64,000 nt of DNA from Trileptium ribeirensis (GCA_030248225.1 JASANE010029210.1:26150-90149), one strand, 5' to 3'; positions 1 to 11,334 are shown, counted from the first letter of the stretch. The notes: generated by a model not told the origin, from the letters alone. A program made the numbers and translations.

Positions 1-1389
1 ATGCAAAATATTTTTTGGGTACTAGGCTATTCCGTATGAACAGTGTCTGTCATAGCTGCAAGACCTTAACAAAACATTGGATGTATGCCCTTCTATCTAA
101 ACAAGTTCAATTCCAGTAAAATGATGTGGATGCTGAAAAAATATGTTAAGAGCATTTTCACCAACATATACGAATGCTGAAAGTGAGGTAGATTTATTTC
201 CTTATAACAAAGGATCCATGGCGATACATATGTGAGACTGGTTTCGCTAGGAGCTACCGAATGAATCAGCCAACATATATATTTAAACTTCAGTGTGGAT
301 AAGGTTTAGTTGTTGTGAAAACTAGCTAAAGTTATTTTATTTAGCTGGGTGCCGTCGTTCTTGCGTTGGCATTGTGTGTCATGATCCGTACTGGCCGAGC
401 CGATGGAGCATACGACTGATCCGCATCTTGGATCTATAAAAGCGATTCTAAAAACAGTGTGGCTATTTTATTGAGATGACAATAAAAGTATATTTCCGAA
501 GGCTGTGATAATCTAAATATTTTAATTACAAACTGTATATTTTTGAAAAATTTTCGAAAAAAAGTTTTCATTTCCAATGTCTTCGATTGAATGAAACAAC
601 CATATTACCAATTGATTAGTATAAATACCATGGGATAGCTCTAATTTGCAGTCTGTATATCGTTTTGATCAGAGTGATAAAAGCTAAGTACTAGTGTATT
701 TGAATAATGTCAGATTTTGCCACTCCTATACCAGTGGAAAAACTTAACATGAGCACCGTAGAGCCAAAATTTGATGCAAAATTTTGATCCAAGCTTAGCC
801 CTTAGGTTGAGACTTAGTCTTAGGTTTTGACTGCCAAACCCCTACACTATCACCGTGGAGAGATAACTGGACTCGATATGCTATAGTAGGGGTTGGAAAA
901 TATTTCTTTAGCTTCCCAATGATACGTTTGAAATATGGTTTGACATTGGGCGTTTAAATATATATGTGCATCTTAGCTTAACTTTTATATTTGATTTCTC
1001 AGAAACATCGCAAAAATCGAGTGAAATGTTTAGCTTGTTGTTTATGCAATTCTTAGGTCATTTTATGCCGAAATGAGTTAAAATTGGCCTATTTTTCAAT
1101 AATTGTGGTACCTAAATATGCAGTTTGGCTGTAAGGGAGAAACAGAATTTGGTCACTATTACATAACTTTTATTGCGATCTGTATCACGGTGAAAAATTA
1201 ACGTATGGTTGTGTTGTTCTATCTCAGTCTTTCTGCTGTCAACGCGCATCTTTGCAACTTGTAATTATAAATTTAGAGAAATAAAATTATATTATTCCTG
1301 TTTACTCATTTGGAAACGGTTTCCCCTGTCCTATGATTTGGTACGATATTTTTATATACCGTTCCAGTGCTGTAAAAAATTCACCGCAA
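1..1389. other. AT-rich non-coding block
   Basis: I see no coding or RNA gene here. A short stretch at about 792-832 has TTAGG/CTTAG-type hexamers, like the core of the foldback family at 10.9 kb, but it is too short to assign. Confidence 0.5.
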
Positions 1390-1880
1390 AATGCTTATGG
1401 TAAAGTTAAGGTGGCCCCCAACCCTCCTATTTTGTCATTATCGATATCGAATCGAAAACCCTTGTTACAGAAAAGTGGCTTAATTTCATTCGGGTTTTCG
1501 CTAACCGAAAATTGTCAAAATCAAATTCAAGTGCCAGAAATTAGACCTTGTGTTCGAACAGAATTTCGGCGATTTCAATTTGCAAGAAATTCTGTTTCCT
1601 AATGCAGTATCGTTTAAATTTGGATTATAACAGTATTCGCGAAAAAATTTAATGCAAAAATGACATCACAATCAAATCGACAAATTTTCGTTGTCATAAA
1701 GTTGGGTAATTTTAATTGAATTTGTGCGAACACAAAATGATTAGATTTCAATCGCAAACGCTGTTTTCGCGAACAGTTTTACACCGGATTTCAATTGACC
1801 AAAAAGCGTTCCGTAACAAATTTTATGCAAAAATACAAATAGGATGGTTGGCGGGGTCACCTTAAGTTTATTTGCGCATT
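1390..1880. mobile_element. MITE-like inverted-repeat element
   Basis: The two ends are inverted copies of about 40 bp. The left end at 1390-1430 reads AATGCTTATGG, then AAGTTAAGGTGGCCCC, then CAACCCTCCTATTT. The reverse complement of the right end (about 1840-1880) reads AATGCGCAAATAAAC, then TTAAGGTGACCCC, then CCAACCATCCTATTT. No transposase is present, so it would be a non-autonomous DNA element mobilised by another element. The same right end recurs at 6530-6570 and 10070-10116. Those copies share sequence beyond the TTAA at 1862, so TTAA is probably internal and the true target duplication is unclear. The superfamily is not assigned. Confidence 0.6.
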
Positions 1881-2331
1881 ACTAGGGCGTACAAAGTCTG
1901 CAACGTTACAGGTTCTCAATAATTTTTCACACGAATGTATTGATGACTCTGGACCAAATGGGATCAACTACTATCAACAGCTATGCTGCCTCTGTATTTT
2001 TCTAGTATTGTGACGCTGTGAATCGATTTTACAACAAATTCTTGTGATAGGGTTCGGATATATGTAGAGATTTAATAAACTTCATTGCGTAACCAGCCAA
2101 CGTGAATATTGGCGAACGAAATACCGTATAACGTTTATTTGGGCGTAGAAAGTGCCGGATTTTTGTACATTACTGTACAACATTAAAAGTTCTCAATAAT
2201 TTTTCACACGAACGTTTTCATGATTCTTGACCAAATGTAATCAACTACAATCAGCAACAATGGCGCTTCTGTCTTTGGTTAGTATGATCACGCTTTAAAT
2301 CAAATTTACAACAAATTCTTGTGGTAGCGTT

Positions 2332-3127
2332 CACATATTACAATACAAATTTATGCAGTTCCTATTGTACATACGAGACTTTGCATTTACTGCAGAGTTC
2401 TGCTTCTGAAACGCGTTCATACGACTCAAGAAAGATTAATCATTACACGTCGTGCGCAAGGCATGCTTAGTAGCGTTCGCAGAGCTCTGTCATATATTTT
2501 TATGGTAAGACAAATTTTAAAAAAGGAAATTAATAATAATTATAGCAGAAAAGAGAGGGAAACCTCGCCTCTTATATCTGCCTATAGTAGTTTGTCATGT
2601 TACAAAAAAATAGGCGACTTTTCAGCTTGTTTGGGTGTCATACGTAAGTTTGTCAGTTATTTAATAGAATATAAAGAGAGAAGTATACCTGTGATACTGG
2701 GTTGGGGTAGTACCTTTGCATTTGCTATATATTTCTGTCGTATTTCAAATAGTGTTTGAGGTCAACTTGAGTGAGCAGTGATTTAAAAGTTTTCGAGTTC
2801 AAAGCTGTAACGAAGTTTTTATTATCAACCTGTGTGGGTAAGTTGTTCCAAGAATTTATAATACGATTAGGGAAGATGTGGTTCAAAATGTTTGTTTTGA
2901 ATTTAGGCTTGCGTAGTTTCAGCACTTGCCCACGCGTCCTAGCTGTATCAATACAGTGCAGAAGTTCCTCTGTGGATTTGTATTCATTGTTCAAAAATTT
3001 GAAAACAGTAACGAGATCGAAGTGTAACCTTCTTAGTTCCAGTGGCTCCAGTTTCAAAAACTGTAACCGCTCGCTCGTTGTACGGCGCATATTGGAGGCC
3101 TTTGCGAGCGAATATACGTTTTGTAAA
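2332..3127 (-). mobile_element. 5'-truncated LINE remnant with 8-bp target duplication
   Basis: A 796-bp insertion on the minus strand is flanked by GTAGCGTT at 2324-2331 and 3128-3135. It breaks a repeat unit whose unbroken twin lies at 1866-2125. The insertion carries only the last ~130 codons of a LINE ORF2 (3127-2725) and about 390 bp of 3' sequence down to 2332. Loss of the 5' part together with a short target duplication is the usual result of target-primed reverse transcription. No poly(A) tail is obvious at the 2332 end. Confidence 0.7.
2725..3127 (-). pseudogene. LINE ORF2 C-terminal fragment (CR1/L2-like)
   Basis: The open minus frame runs into the 5' truncation at 3127, and its first in-frame ATG is at 3090. 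The translation contains SERLQFLKLEPLELRRLHFDL, then a TRG motif, a KLRKP segment and NRIINSWNNLPTQV. This order matches the conserved C-terminal tail of CR1/L2-type LINE polyproteins (ERL...L...RR...DL, then TRG, then F-NR-WN-LP), which lies downstream of the reverse transcriptase. No endonuclease or reverse transcriptase residues remain, so the fragment is dead. It is a different family from the LINE at 30-33.6 kb, whose C-terminus has a CPAC zinc-knuckle instead. The terminal TAA is at 2725-2727. Confidence 0.7.
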
Positions 3128-3608
3128 GTAGCGTTGAACTCGCAGATATATGTAGATATTTAATAAACTTCATTGATGAACCAGCCTAAGTGAATCTTTC
3201 CGAACAAAATGAACATAAATATTTCATTTGTTTTGATTTAAGCTTATGAGGAACGCTAATGCCCATACCGAAATGCGGAAATTCAATCACAATGCGAAGA
3301 TTTCTGACAGCCAAAACAATAATTCATATATTTCAAAATCAAATTATAATGCGTTTGATGGCGTGTATAAACATTTCTCGAAAGAATATGAAACCAAATT
3401 TTTATCTAATAAATGATAGTAGATGAAACGAAAAACATTTCAATTGCTTACAGTGCATTATTACCAAACTTCAAATTTTGTTCGAATACCTATTTAGTTC
3501 TAACTATATTTAAACCACTTTCCCGAAATGTTAGAATTATCCATTGTTGCATTAACCTTGTTCTACTTGAATTTATTGTGCATTTCATATTATGTTGAAT
3601 AATCTTAT

Positions 3609-3681
3609 GGTGGAGCATCGGATTGAACCTGGATTGTTTCGGTGCGAGCGTTGTCTGTTAGCCACTATGCTATTTAGGAGC
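3609..3681 (-). other. tRNA-like relic (A and B boxes)
   Basis: The minus strand has an A-box-like TAGCATAGTGGCTAACA followed about 30 nt later by a B-box-like GGTTCAATCC. Acceptor and T stems do not pair well, so this is probably a tRNA pseudogene or the head of a tRNA-derived SINE rather than a working tRNA. Confidence 0.4.
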
Positions 3682-3689
3682 TGTTGCTC

Positions 3690-5050
3690 GGTTACGTAAC
3701 GAACCCCAAAACCGGGCGAATAAAACGACAATCTGGATTGGTTCGTCGCGTCCACAATTTACGCTATTTGAAAGTGTGTAACTCCATTAAGGAACGAATA
3801 GAAATTAGTTCCAATCGTTGGCTTTATGTTACAAAGAACACAAAACAGTTATATTTTATAGCCAAACGGTACAAAATATGTGCTAAAAGGCCAAAACTAA
3901 ACGATGGTAGCTAAATATGGTCCGAAATATGTATCCAATAATTATCAATGTCAAGACAATACCGCGTAGGTCATGGTTTATTCTCTTTCACTGTGCTGGC
4001 AGTATACCTAATTTTAGGTGCTATATTTATACAGTAACTAGGTGCGACGATGAAATAACACTATACAATTGTAGTGAGCCGTAACACACTGACCAAAATT
4101 GCAATATGTTATATGGTAATAGTTTTATGTTTCTTTCAACATTGTATTGGCTTAAAATTAAATATTCTTGCTGCCATTAATTGAGAAAAAAAATTTAAAA
4201 TTGGTTTATGTTATAAGCATGCAACCTGGATGTATAGTAAACGATAAGATGTGGTATAACAGCTTGTTTGACACACTGTGTCCCTTTTCAGTATGAGATC
4301 TATGCAGCTGTTTGGATAATATCTCTAGTCTAGGTTGACTATATAGGACAGACTGTAGGGTCCTGGCGCACTGATTTATGCGGTTAATGTTTTGATTTAA
4401 AAGCATAAGCTGCTAGCATTGAATACCTCCGTCCATACATAACAATGCACTGCCGTAAATATATTTAATGTGATCGGTAAGTGGTAGTAGTATGCACCGC
4501 AGGAGGGTGGGCAAGCCACCCGGGTAGAGGTTCGAGCTTCACGGGTGTTAATCCTCTCCATACCGTCCCATTGCACACGTATGAATACATTGTAGTTATA
4601 AATTGCTGATGCCTGTTGCAGGGACTAGACCCATCATTTAGTATAAAACAAAACATTGCAATTTAACGGTGATGCGGAAGATTGACCAGCATAGCGCTGT
4701 CACGCTGTTTCAGAATTATGAATATATCGCTGCGCTTTACTGTGGCTTACTGAAATCTCTAGATCTAAGATCTTCAACAAGTGATTAATGTTTCGGACTT
4801 TTTCTGGCTGATTCGCAGATGTGAAAAACAGGGTACATGGCGTGTGTATTTATTATAAATAACGTATGCGGGAAATGTCTATATGTATAATAATAATGAT
4901 AAAGGTAATCAGCACATTTAATAAACTATATATGCAGACTATGCTAATAAGTATAGCCAGTATATGTATAGGTAATAAAGAACTTAGGTACTCAGCGCTT
5001 ATTTTTCCACAACAGTAGCGGCTACCATTATTTGCTTTTCTTTTTACTTT
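3690..5050. other. Non-coding block with a GC-rich hairpin
   Basis: I see no gene. At about 4505-4525 a GGGTGG...CCACCC hairpin is followed by a B-box-like GGTTCGAG (4528). This could be another decayed tRNA-derived element, but the A box is not convincing. Confidence 0.4.
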
Positions 5051-5053
5051 AAA

Positions 5054-5790
5054 AATTTATAACGTTTACACAATAAACATCTCAATTACACCTAAGTTCA
5101 TCTACGCTACATCCTAGAACCGTCCTGCTGTGCGTAGAAGACAATTTCTTTTTTTTGCATTTGCAGTTTAATAAATAAAATATGTGAGTCATCCACTGGT
5201 AATTTATAACGTTTACACAATAAACATCTCAAGTACACCTAAGTTCATCTACTCTACATCCTAAAACCGTCCTGCTGTGCGTAGAAGACAATTTCTTTTT
5301 TTTTTTGCATTTGCAGTTTAATAAATGAAATATGTGGGTCATCCACTGGTAATTTATAACGTTACACAATAAACATCTCAAGTACACCTAAGTTCATCTA
5401 CGCTACATCCTAAAACCGTCCTGCTGTGCGTAGAAGACAATTTCTTTTTTTTGCATTTGCAGTTTAATAAATGAAATATGTGGGTCATCCACTGGTAATT
5501 TATAACGTTTACACAATAAACATCTCAATTACACCTAAGTTCATCTACGCTACATCCTAAAACCGACCTGCTGTGCGTAGAAGACAATTTCTTTTTTTTT
5601 GCATTTGCAGTTTAATAAATGAAATATGTGGGTCATCCACTGGTAATTTATAACGTTACACAATAAACATCTCAAGTACACCTAAGTTCATCTATGCTAC
5701 ATCCTAAAACCGTCCTGCTGTGCGTAGAAAACAATTTCTTTTTATGCATTTGCGGTTTAATAAATGAAATATGTGGGTCATCCACTGGTA
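5054..5790. repeat. Tandem array, 5 x ~147 bp
   Basis: Units begin with AATTTATAACGTT at 5054, 5201, 5351, 5497 and 5645, and the array ends near 5790 with another AATTT. Units are nearly identical and differ mainly in poly-T length, which suggests recent unequal exchange. Each unit has a long pyrimidine tract ending TTTGCATTTGCAG, which looks like a 3' splice site, then TTTAATAAA. No spacers separate the units, so this is a minisatellite and not a CRISPR array. Confidence 0.9.
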
Positions 5791-5799
5791 ATTTGATAG

Positions 5800-6515
5800 G
5801 TTTGACGTTACCGATTTGCCGTTCATTTTCAATTCCACTTGATTGAAATAACGCATATCTGATTTGATTGCATGAAGAAACTTGATCCGTCAGTGACTGC
5901 TTGTTTTGCTTCTTCGGAGGCTTAGTTGCTGGTTCTCGTGGTGCAGCGAGGTATGCGATATATTTACTTTAAATTTTGAGAATATTTGACTCAACTTCCT
6001 TTTGATACACGAGTTCTCGAAAACAATATAAAAAACTAACGAACTCATTAGTGAGTTATAGTCTTGTCTTTTGGTTGTGATTTCTTTTTATGCGTTCCTC
6101 TCTTATTAATCCTTTTTCTTTGCTTCATGACAGGCTATGCAGGGATTATGCTATGTTGTGAAGCTTGTGCCCAACTAAACTTAATGTGACCCAGCTAAAC
6201 ATCCTATCTTGTAATATTACAAAAAATGAGTTACCGAACAGTTTCTAACAATAAATTTGTTCGCATTCAAAATACTGTAGGATTTCGCTTAGAAAACGTT
6301 CGTTCACGAGCAATAATTGATGCGCAATAGGACTGTATCATACATAACATCACAGTTACCTTAAATTTGTTCGAGAACAGAGATGAATACTAATTTAAAG
6401 CTATTCAATGTTACTCCATCTACTACAGCCATGACCTAAAATCTCAAAATCTAGCCTAGCCATGATTAGCATCTAATTTTATGTTTGTTCCGTGACAATC
6501 GGTGTGGAATCCACG
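5800..6515. other. Non-coding block
   Basis: I see no gene or clear repeat. AATGTGACCCAGC at 6183-6195 resembles a sub-terminal motif of the mariner family at 34.5 kb, but the flanking sequence does not match. Confidence 0.4.
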
Positions 6516-6529
6516 TCAAATTTTGCAAA

Positions 6530-6572
6530 ATAACATGGTTGGTGGGGCCATTTTAAGTTTAGTCGCGCATTG
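6530..6572. repeat. Solo end of the MITE-like element
   Basis: The stretch CATGGTTGGTGGGGCCA, then TTTTAAGTTTAGTCGCGCAT, matches the right end of the element at 1390-1880. I could not find a matching left end upstream, so this is either an old diverged copy or a fragment. Confidence 0.5.
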
Positions 6573-6574
6573 AG

Positions 6575-8470
6575 CAATTTTGAATAACGATATATCCGTG
6601 TTTGTAAATTTTACTGGTAACTAGTTCCTTTTATGTATAAATGATAGGTCAAGGTAAAGCGAACCGTTCTGCAGTTGTTTGTTTTCACTAACAAAAACCT
6701 CAAACTGTGGGTCGCGTATGTGGGACTACTTCACTGTTCGAATACTTTTAAACTCTATGCTCTAAGTTGCTACGTGAAGAGATTAATATATTTATTATTG
6801 ATTGGAGTATTTTCAAGAAAGTTTGGCGTAAATATAAACGGTATCTTTCCTGTTGCATGAACTTGTGCATTATTGACTTGGACCAATAAACTAACTTCTG
6901 TTGCTATGGGGAAACATATTTATATCCGACATAGATTTAATAATAGTCATTTCCGTTTTTCGACAGTCAATATGTGTATACACACCTTTTATGTAAATAA
7001 AATTTCAACTCCTTTTGTATAAACATCTTTAGCTATATTGTACCAATCTTCTATCTTCTTAGCACCAGCTATCATATTTTTTCCTGTTCGAAATAAAGAT
7101 TTTGGGCAGCCGTTATACGTGAAGTTAAGATACGGGAAAAGTTGATTAAAAGAGAAAAATTATTACTATTATTATTATATTATTATTATTATTAATTATA
7201 ATTAATTATTGTAATAATAATATAATAATTATTAATATTTAATAATTAATATAATTAATAATATTTTAAGTATCCTCTCAACTCTGACTCCAGCCTCTTC
7301 CAACCGCTCCATTCAAGTAAAGCAGAGAAATTGATAGATCTATTAAGGCCAAAACATTAGACTTCCACCTTTCTTGAGACGTAGAGTTGCTGCTCAGAAA
7401 CAATGCGGGTTATCTATGACTCTGTCCGGGAGATTTGCTATTGCTGTAAGATTTATTAGAAAGCTAATCGATGTTTTTGCTACTATGTTCACAACTTTGA
7501 AATTCATCATTTTGGTCATTGATTGTAGATACAATTCATCGACGTGATTTAGGTTTCCCTTTTTAACAATATTTAGTTTCAATTCTGTTTCCATTAATTT
7601 GTTATGGGTATATCTATCTCCGGTGTTTTTAAAGTAATACATGGTTTTTCTAAGGCCGTTAAATTGTACCGTTAAATGTGCAAACAAAAATAAGACGGAT
7701 TTCGTTGTTTAAAGTATTATTCACTGTATGTAACGTTTTCCACTGCAATATTTTTTCCCGTGATTACCTTTACCAAATAGACCTGCTGCCATGGCAGAAA
7801 GTTGCTAATATCGAAATTTATCTTCATCTATAGGCTTTGGAGCGGAGAAGTGTCCGAAATCAGAGATGAAGTATCTCACGAGATCGCATAACGCAAACCA
7901 ACAGCGCCATGGTTGTATATTACCCTGTTATTTGAATCTATATTAATATATTATATATAATTTATCAATACTTTAGCTTTAGTTTGTTTACCCTTAGGAA
8001 ATAATGATACCGTGTCATCCCGTTTATTATTTTCTACAGTTTCAACTGTTATAGGATCATTTGTGGTTTAGCATGTTTCTTTGTATTTCATCTAACTAGG
8101 TGTTACTAATAAATATTGTTTTGCCATATTAATGAAAATAGGTTTAGTAGCTCCACATTCTTCAAACTGTTTACCGTTTTAACTTTTTGTAGCTTTGTTA
8201 GTCCTTGCTTGTATTTCTTCAGGTCTCGTATTTATACCTTAACGGAAAAGTATAGTAAAGAATATTGTAACAATTTTACTAATGGATTTCAGAAGTGAAT
8301 CTGGAACCACTTTAATGCATAAACGCCTTTGCTGTTTTAGTGTCTAATTTCACCAATACATGGAAAGTTTCAATTGTATATTGATGTTTATCCATGATAT
8401 TTTGAGACATTCAAGATAACACATCATGGCCCCACAGTCAGCCGCAACTATAGCCAATAGTTCGCTAGCG
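6575..8470. other. AT-rich non-coding block with TTA/TAA microsatellite
   Basis: Positions 7157-7267 are an imperfect (TTA)n/(TAA)n tract with local self-complementarity. A minus-strand open frame at 7687-7394 (97 codons) matches no family I know, and I do not call it a gene. I see nothing else. Confidence 0.55.
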
Positions 8471-8475
8471 TCACA

Positions 8476-8694
8476 GTTCACACTCATTATACAATGACAG
8501 AGTATCACAGCTGACAATTTAATGTATCCTATGTAGCCGAGAGTGGCTACACAAAAATTGTCTAAGAGTATCACGCGGGACTCCGTTTTGCTAAAACTCA
8601 GTATTAAAGGGATCTTAAGATTGATACTCTCCACTACAGGGGATATATTAAATTGACCGCTGTGACACTCTGCTATTGTCCATTGAGTGTCAAC
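8476..8694. mobile_element. 219-bp foldback/MITE-like element with ~65-bp arms
   Basis: The left arm (8476-8545) reads GTTCACACTCATTATACAAT, then GACAGAGTATCACAG, CTGACAATTTAATGTATCC. The reverse complement of the right arm (8628-8694) reads GTTGACACTCAATGGACAAT, then AGCAGAGTGTCACAG, CGGTCAATTTAATATATCC. About 80 bp lie between the arms. The element sits exactly where recognisable polB sequence stops, so it probably inserted into the polymerase relic or marks a deletion breakpoint. No target duplication is clear. Confidence 0.65.
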
Positions 8695-9891
8695 TTACAT
8701 AATTATATTGGTTTGTATGGACATACACTGAGTTTCGGCATATTAACAGCGAGTAAATTCTGACTATTGTCTTACTGTGAAATATGGTGTTTGCCACTAG
8801 TTTTTCGGCGCGTTCAGGGTCAGTAACAAGCTCAATGTTTTTGTGAGCACGCACGTCTTCCATATTTGCCAAATACAGCGTTATCAAGTAGCTTGAAAAA
8901 TTGTTCTCGAAATCACTCGTAGCTTTGTTTGGCATATCTGTATTAAACATGATGTAAGGTGTTATCCTGTCGCTCTGTTGGAACTCTACTGCTCTATGTA
9001 TCCTAGAAACTCGATGCCTGAAACTAATATAAAAAGCTAATACTCGACCGTGTACTATATACTTGTGTTTGTTAGTAAGCACTGGTACTAGTTTCTTAAC
9101 CATTCCATTGGAAATATTGAACGTTTCTTTTATCTTGATACAATAAGGGGATATAAGTGAATCGATAATAAACATGTCTCTGGAGCCACCGCACCGTCAT
9201 TAAGTAGGTCATGTAACTGCTCCTGGATGTCCAGGTCTACTTCCAACAGAAACTATATCGGCCTGACTACCGTAGTCAATATTTGCAAGTTCCTGCTTCT
9301 TAACACACCGAAAACTTTGCAACAGCTAGTTATTGTACCATCGTCCAGCCATATCGATTGTTCTCATCGAGATACATTATGTAAGTAGACTCTTGTACCA
9401 TGATATAGTAGATAAGGTATTTGAATTTGCCTTTGAGTACCGGTGAGATATCATAGAGAAACCGCCTCTAATACCTTACTCGCAAAACATGTACATATCT
9501 GAGTCACTAGTTCGACTGTACAACTGTGGTTAGACCCGGATTTTCTTTAAACATGCGTCCCATGCGAAATTAGGTAATGTAATTTTTTGTACTGGGTCAA
9601 GTTTATAGTGAGTAAAAGCAAATTGCCCAAAAATTTCAAATATATCGTATAAAAGGAGAACATCTTGTCATAAAATAAAGATCATGGTCATTGTATTTCG
9701 ATATATTTTTAATACCCATTTGTTCCCAAACTCTTCCTGCGTAGTTGTAATCGTTTAGTAATATCCTGAACACATGGCTTATTGTGAAAACAATCCCGTG
9801 GTGGAAGTTGGGTTTGTTCTTCTTGGTGTTGATATTTAAGCTTAATTGCAAACGGTAAATAGTCCTTTGACTCGTTTAGTACACATTTCAA
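8690..9891 (-). pseudogene. Broken Maverick/Polinton-type protein-primed DNA polymerase B
   Basis: On the minus strand, successive short frames follow the order of a Polinton polB: LPPRDCF (~9810); HDLYFM (~9680), the end of the exonuclease part; YKLDP...AWDACLKK (~9610-9545); GIRGGFSMISHRYSKAN (~9475-9425); YLDENNRYGW (~9378-9345), the palm motif-A region; APE (~9185). The longest open stretch is 9175-8690. It has KLVP, KYIVH, HRAVEFQQ and PYIMFNT, then a degraded motif-B region ending MEDVR and NIELVTD. Several in-frame stops and frame changes interrupt the gene. The motif-C (DTDS) half is missing because homology ends at the inverted-repeat element at 8694. In intact elements this enzyme replicates the transposon from a protein primer. 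No neighbouring integrase, ATPase or capsid gene is recognisable, so this is an isolated relic. Confidence 0.8.
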
Positions 9892-10067
9892 GTTTGCCCC
9901 TAGTCGGTTACAAACACTGCCAATCTCTTACATGAGGAGGTGCCGTCGTAGTTTCGAACATTGCGGAAAAATACATTGACGTTCCTGTTGAGCCGATAGC
10001 TAATGTTCGGTTAGCTAAACCCAAATGAAATTCATGTAAGAAGGGTTTCCAATTCGATATCGTTAAT

Positions 10068-10116
10068 TACAAAATAGGATAGTTGGTGCGGTCACCTTTA
10101 AGTTTACTCACGCATA
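10068..10116. repeat. Second solo end of the MITE-like element
   Basis: AAAATAGGATAGTTGGTGCG, then GTCACCTTTAAGTTTACTCACGCAT, matches the right end of the element at 1390-1880. No clear left end is found in the 200 bp upstream, which merge into the polB relic. Confidence 0.5.
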
Positions 10117-10384
10117 GTGTACTGTCATGCATATACATACACATACTGTCCTTATTTAAGTGAAATATTGTGTCAAAATTAAAATCCCTAGTGTTCAAAT
10201 TTTAAACTAGGACTTAATTTGGATCATGTATGTTAAAAATAAACGATCATACGCTGCCTACTTCTACTTCATTTGCCTTGCTTTTGGATTAGTTATATTT
10301 CATATGTTAAGGACACACTGAATTTCCAGGTAATATGTACTGTGGAAAATATATTCTAGGTAACATTCAAAATACCTAATATCC

Positions 10385-10470
10385 GGGGACACCATGCACT
10401 ACCCGGGTACCCAAAATATCGGGTACCTGACATCGGGTACACGGGTACCTGGGTAGTAGTGCCCATGCTT
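10385..10470. repeat. GGGTACC-rich dyad
   Basis: GGGTAC occurs five times within about 60 bp. The flanks, CACCATGCACTACCCGGGTACC on the left and GGTACCTGGGTAGTAGTGCCCATG on the right, are near reverse complements, so the strand can fold into a strong hairpin. The function is unknown. Confidence 0.7.
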
Positions 10471-10568
10471 ATTACAGAGGTTTTAGTAAGAAAATAACAA
10501 CTTGTAACTGAAACCACACTCTTGTTCCGTTTCATCGTCGCTGGCGAGATACTAATTGATTGCTTTCT

Positions 10569-11334
10569 ATTATCCCCAGCCTGAATTTGGTCAAACTTGA
10601 AGATACAAAGCTCATTTTGATACCAATTGATTCAGCTCGATGAGGCGGTTCAGAAAATACTCATTATACTTACATCCCTGAACATTTTTTCTGATTTTTT
10701 TTGCTTAAGGTTCCAATTTTCCCTCCTCGGGAACCCAAAATTTTTTTCGGAATATGGTCTTCTTTGACACCATTCGACCCAGCTTAATGAGAGAAATCTA
10801 CCGGTGCATAGTATATTGAAATCTATGCCACCATTGCAAAGTTATGACGGCACAAGTTATGGGGCGAAAATAAAATGCAGGCCATGCCGTTCTCAATATA
10901 CTAAGCCTAAGCCTTAGCCTAATCTAAGGTCCTTATATGATACATACACTAAGCCTAAGCATAAGTCGGTGGGCTGCCGCGCCCCAAACCCTCCACTCTA
11001 AGTTGTTCCTTTTTTAACGTTATAAACATACCGCCCTCAGGGTTATTTGGGCCCTCATAACTTACTAACGGTGGTGTAGATTTCAATATACTACCCACCA
11101 ATAGATTTCTCTCATACGCCGAGTCAAATGGAACCAAACATGATTGTATTCCGAAGAAAAAATTTTGGGTTCCCAAGGGAGACCTTTGATTGCTTACCAT
11201 TGAGACTTCAAAAAAGAGAAAAAGGGATATGGGTAAAATGAGTATTTTCTGAAACGCGTCATCGAGCTAAATACAACATTACCAAAATCAGCTCTGTATC
11301 TTCAAAATTGACCAAATTCGGACAGGGGGATAAT
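10569..11334. mobile_element. 766-bp foldback element with TTAGGC-rich core
   Basis: The left arm (10569-10870) and right arm (about 10995-11334) are inverted copies of roughly 300 bp. Shared blocks include ATTATCCCC, GAATTTGGTCAA, TTGAAGATACA, TTCAGAAAATACTCATT, GGGAACCCAAAATTTTTT, GAGAGAAATCTA and TAGTATATTGAAATCTA. Between them lies a ~125-bp core with CTAAGCCTAAGCC-type motifs, a GGGCTGCCGCGCCCC segment and GTTGTTCCTTTTTTAACGTT. The core recurs at 15.9, 47.9, 51.1 and 53.0 kb. No transposase frame is present, so the element is non-autonomous. Open frames across it are artefacts. Confidence 0.75.

Larger units (their letters stand above)
1866..3212. repeat. Diverged ~260-bp duplicated unit, second copy interrupted
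   Basis: Unit 1 (about 1866-2125) and unit 2 (about 2140-2331 plus 3136-3212) share TTCTCAATAATTTTTCACAC, an ACAACAAATTCTTGTG block, and a tail with ATATATGTAGA, ATTTAATAAACTTCATTG and AACCAGCC. Unit 2 is split by a LINE fragment at 2332-3127. The tail holds an AATAAA-type signal, but nothing shows that it is used. Confidence 0.65.

Noticed and set aside
1406..1865. piggyBac-type element with TTAA target sites
   Set aside because: TTAA does flank 1410-1861, but related ends at 6.5 and 10.1 kb share sequence beyond it, so TTAA lies inside the element.
5054..5790. CRISPR-like regular array
   Set aside because: Units are contiguous near-identical repeats without unique spacers, in eukaryotic DNA. 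The same applies to the arrays at 14.3, 21.7, 35.1, 36.7 and 59.9 kb.
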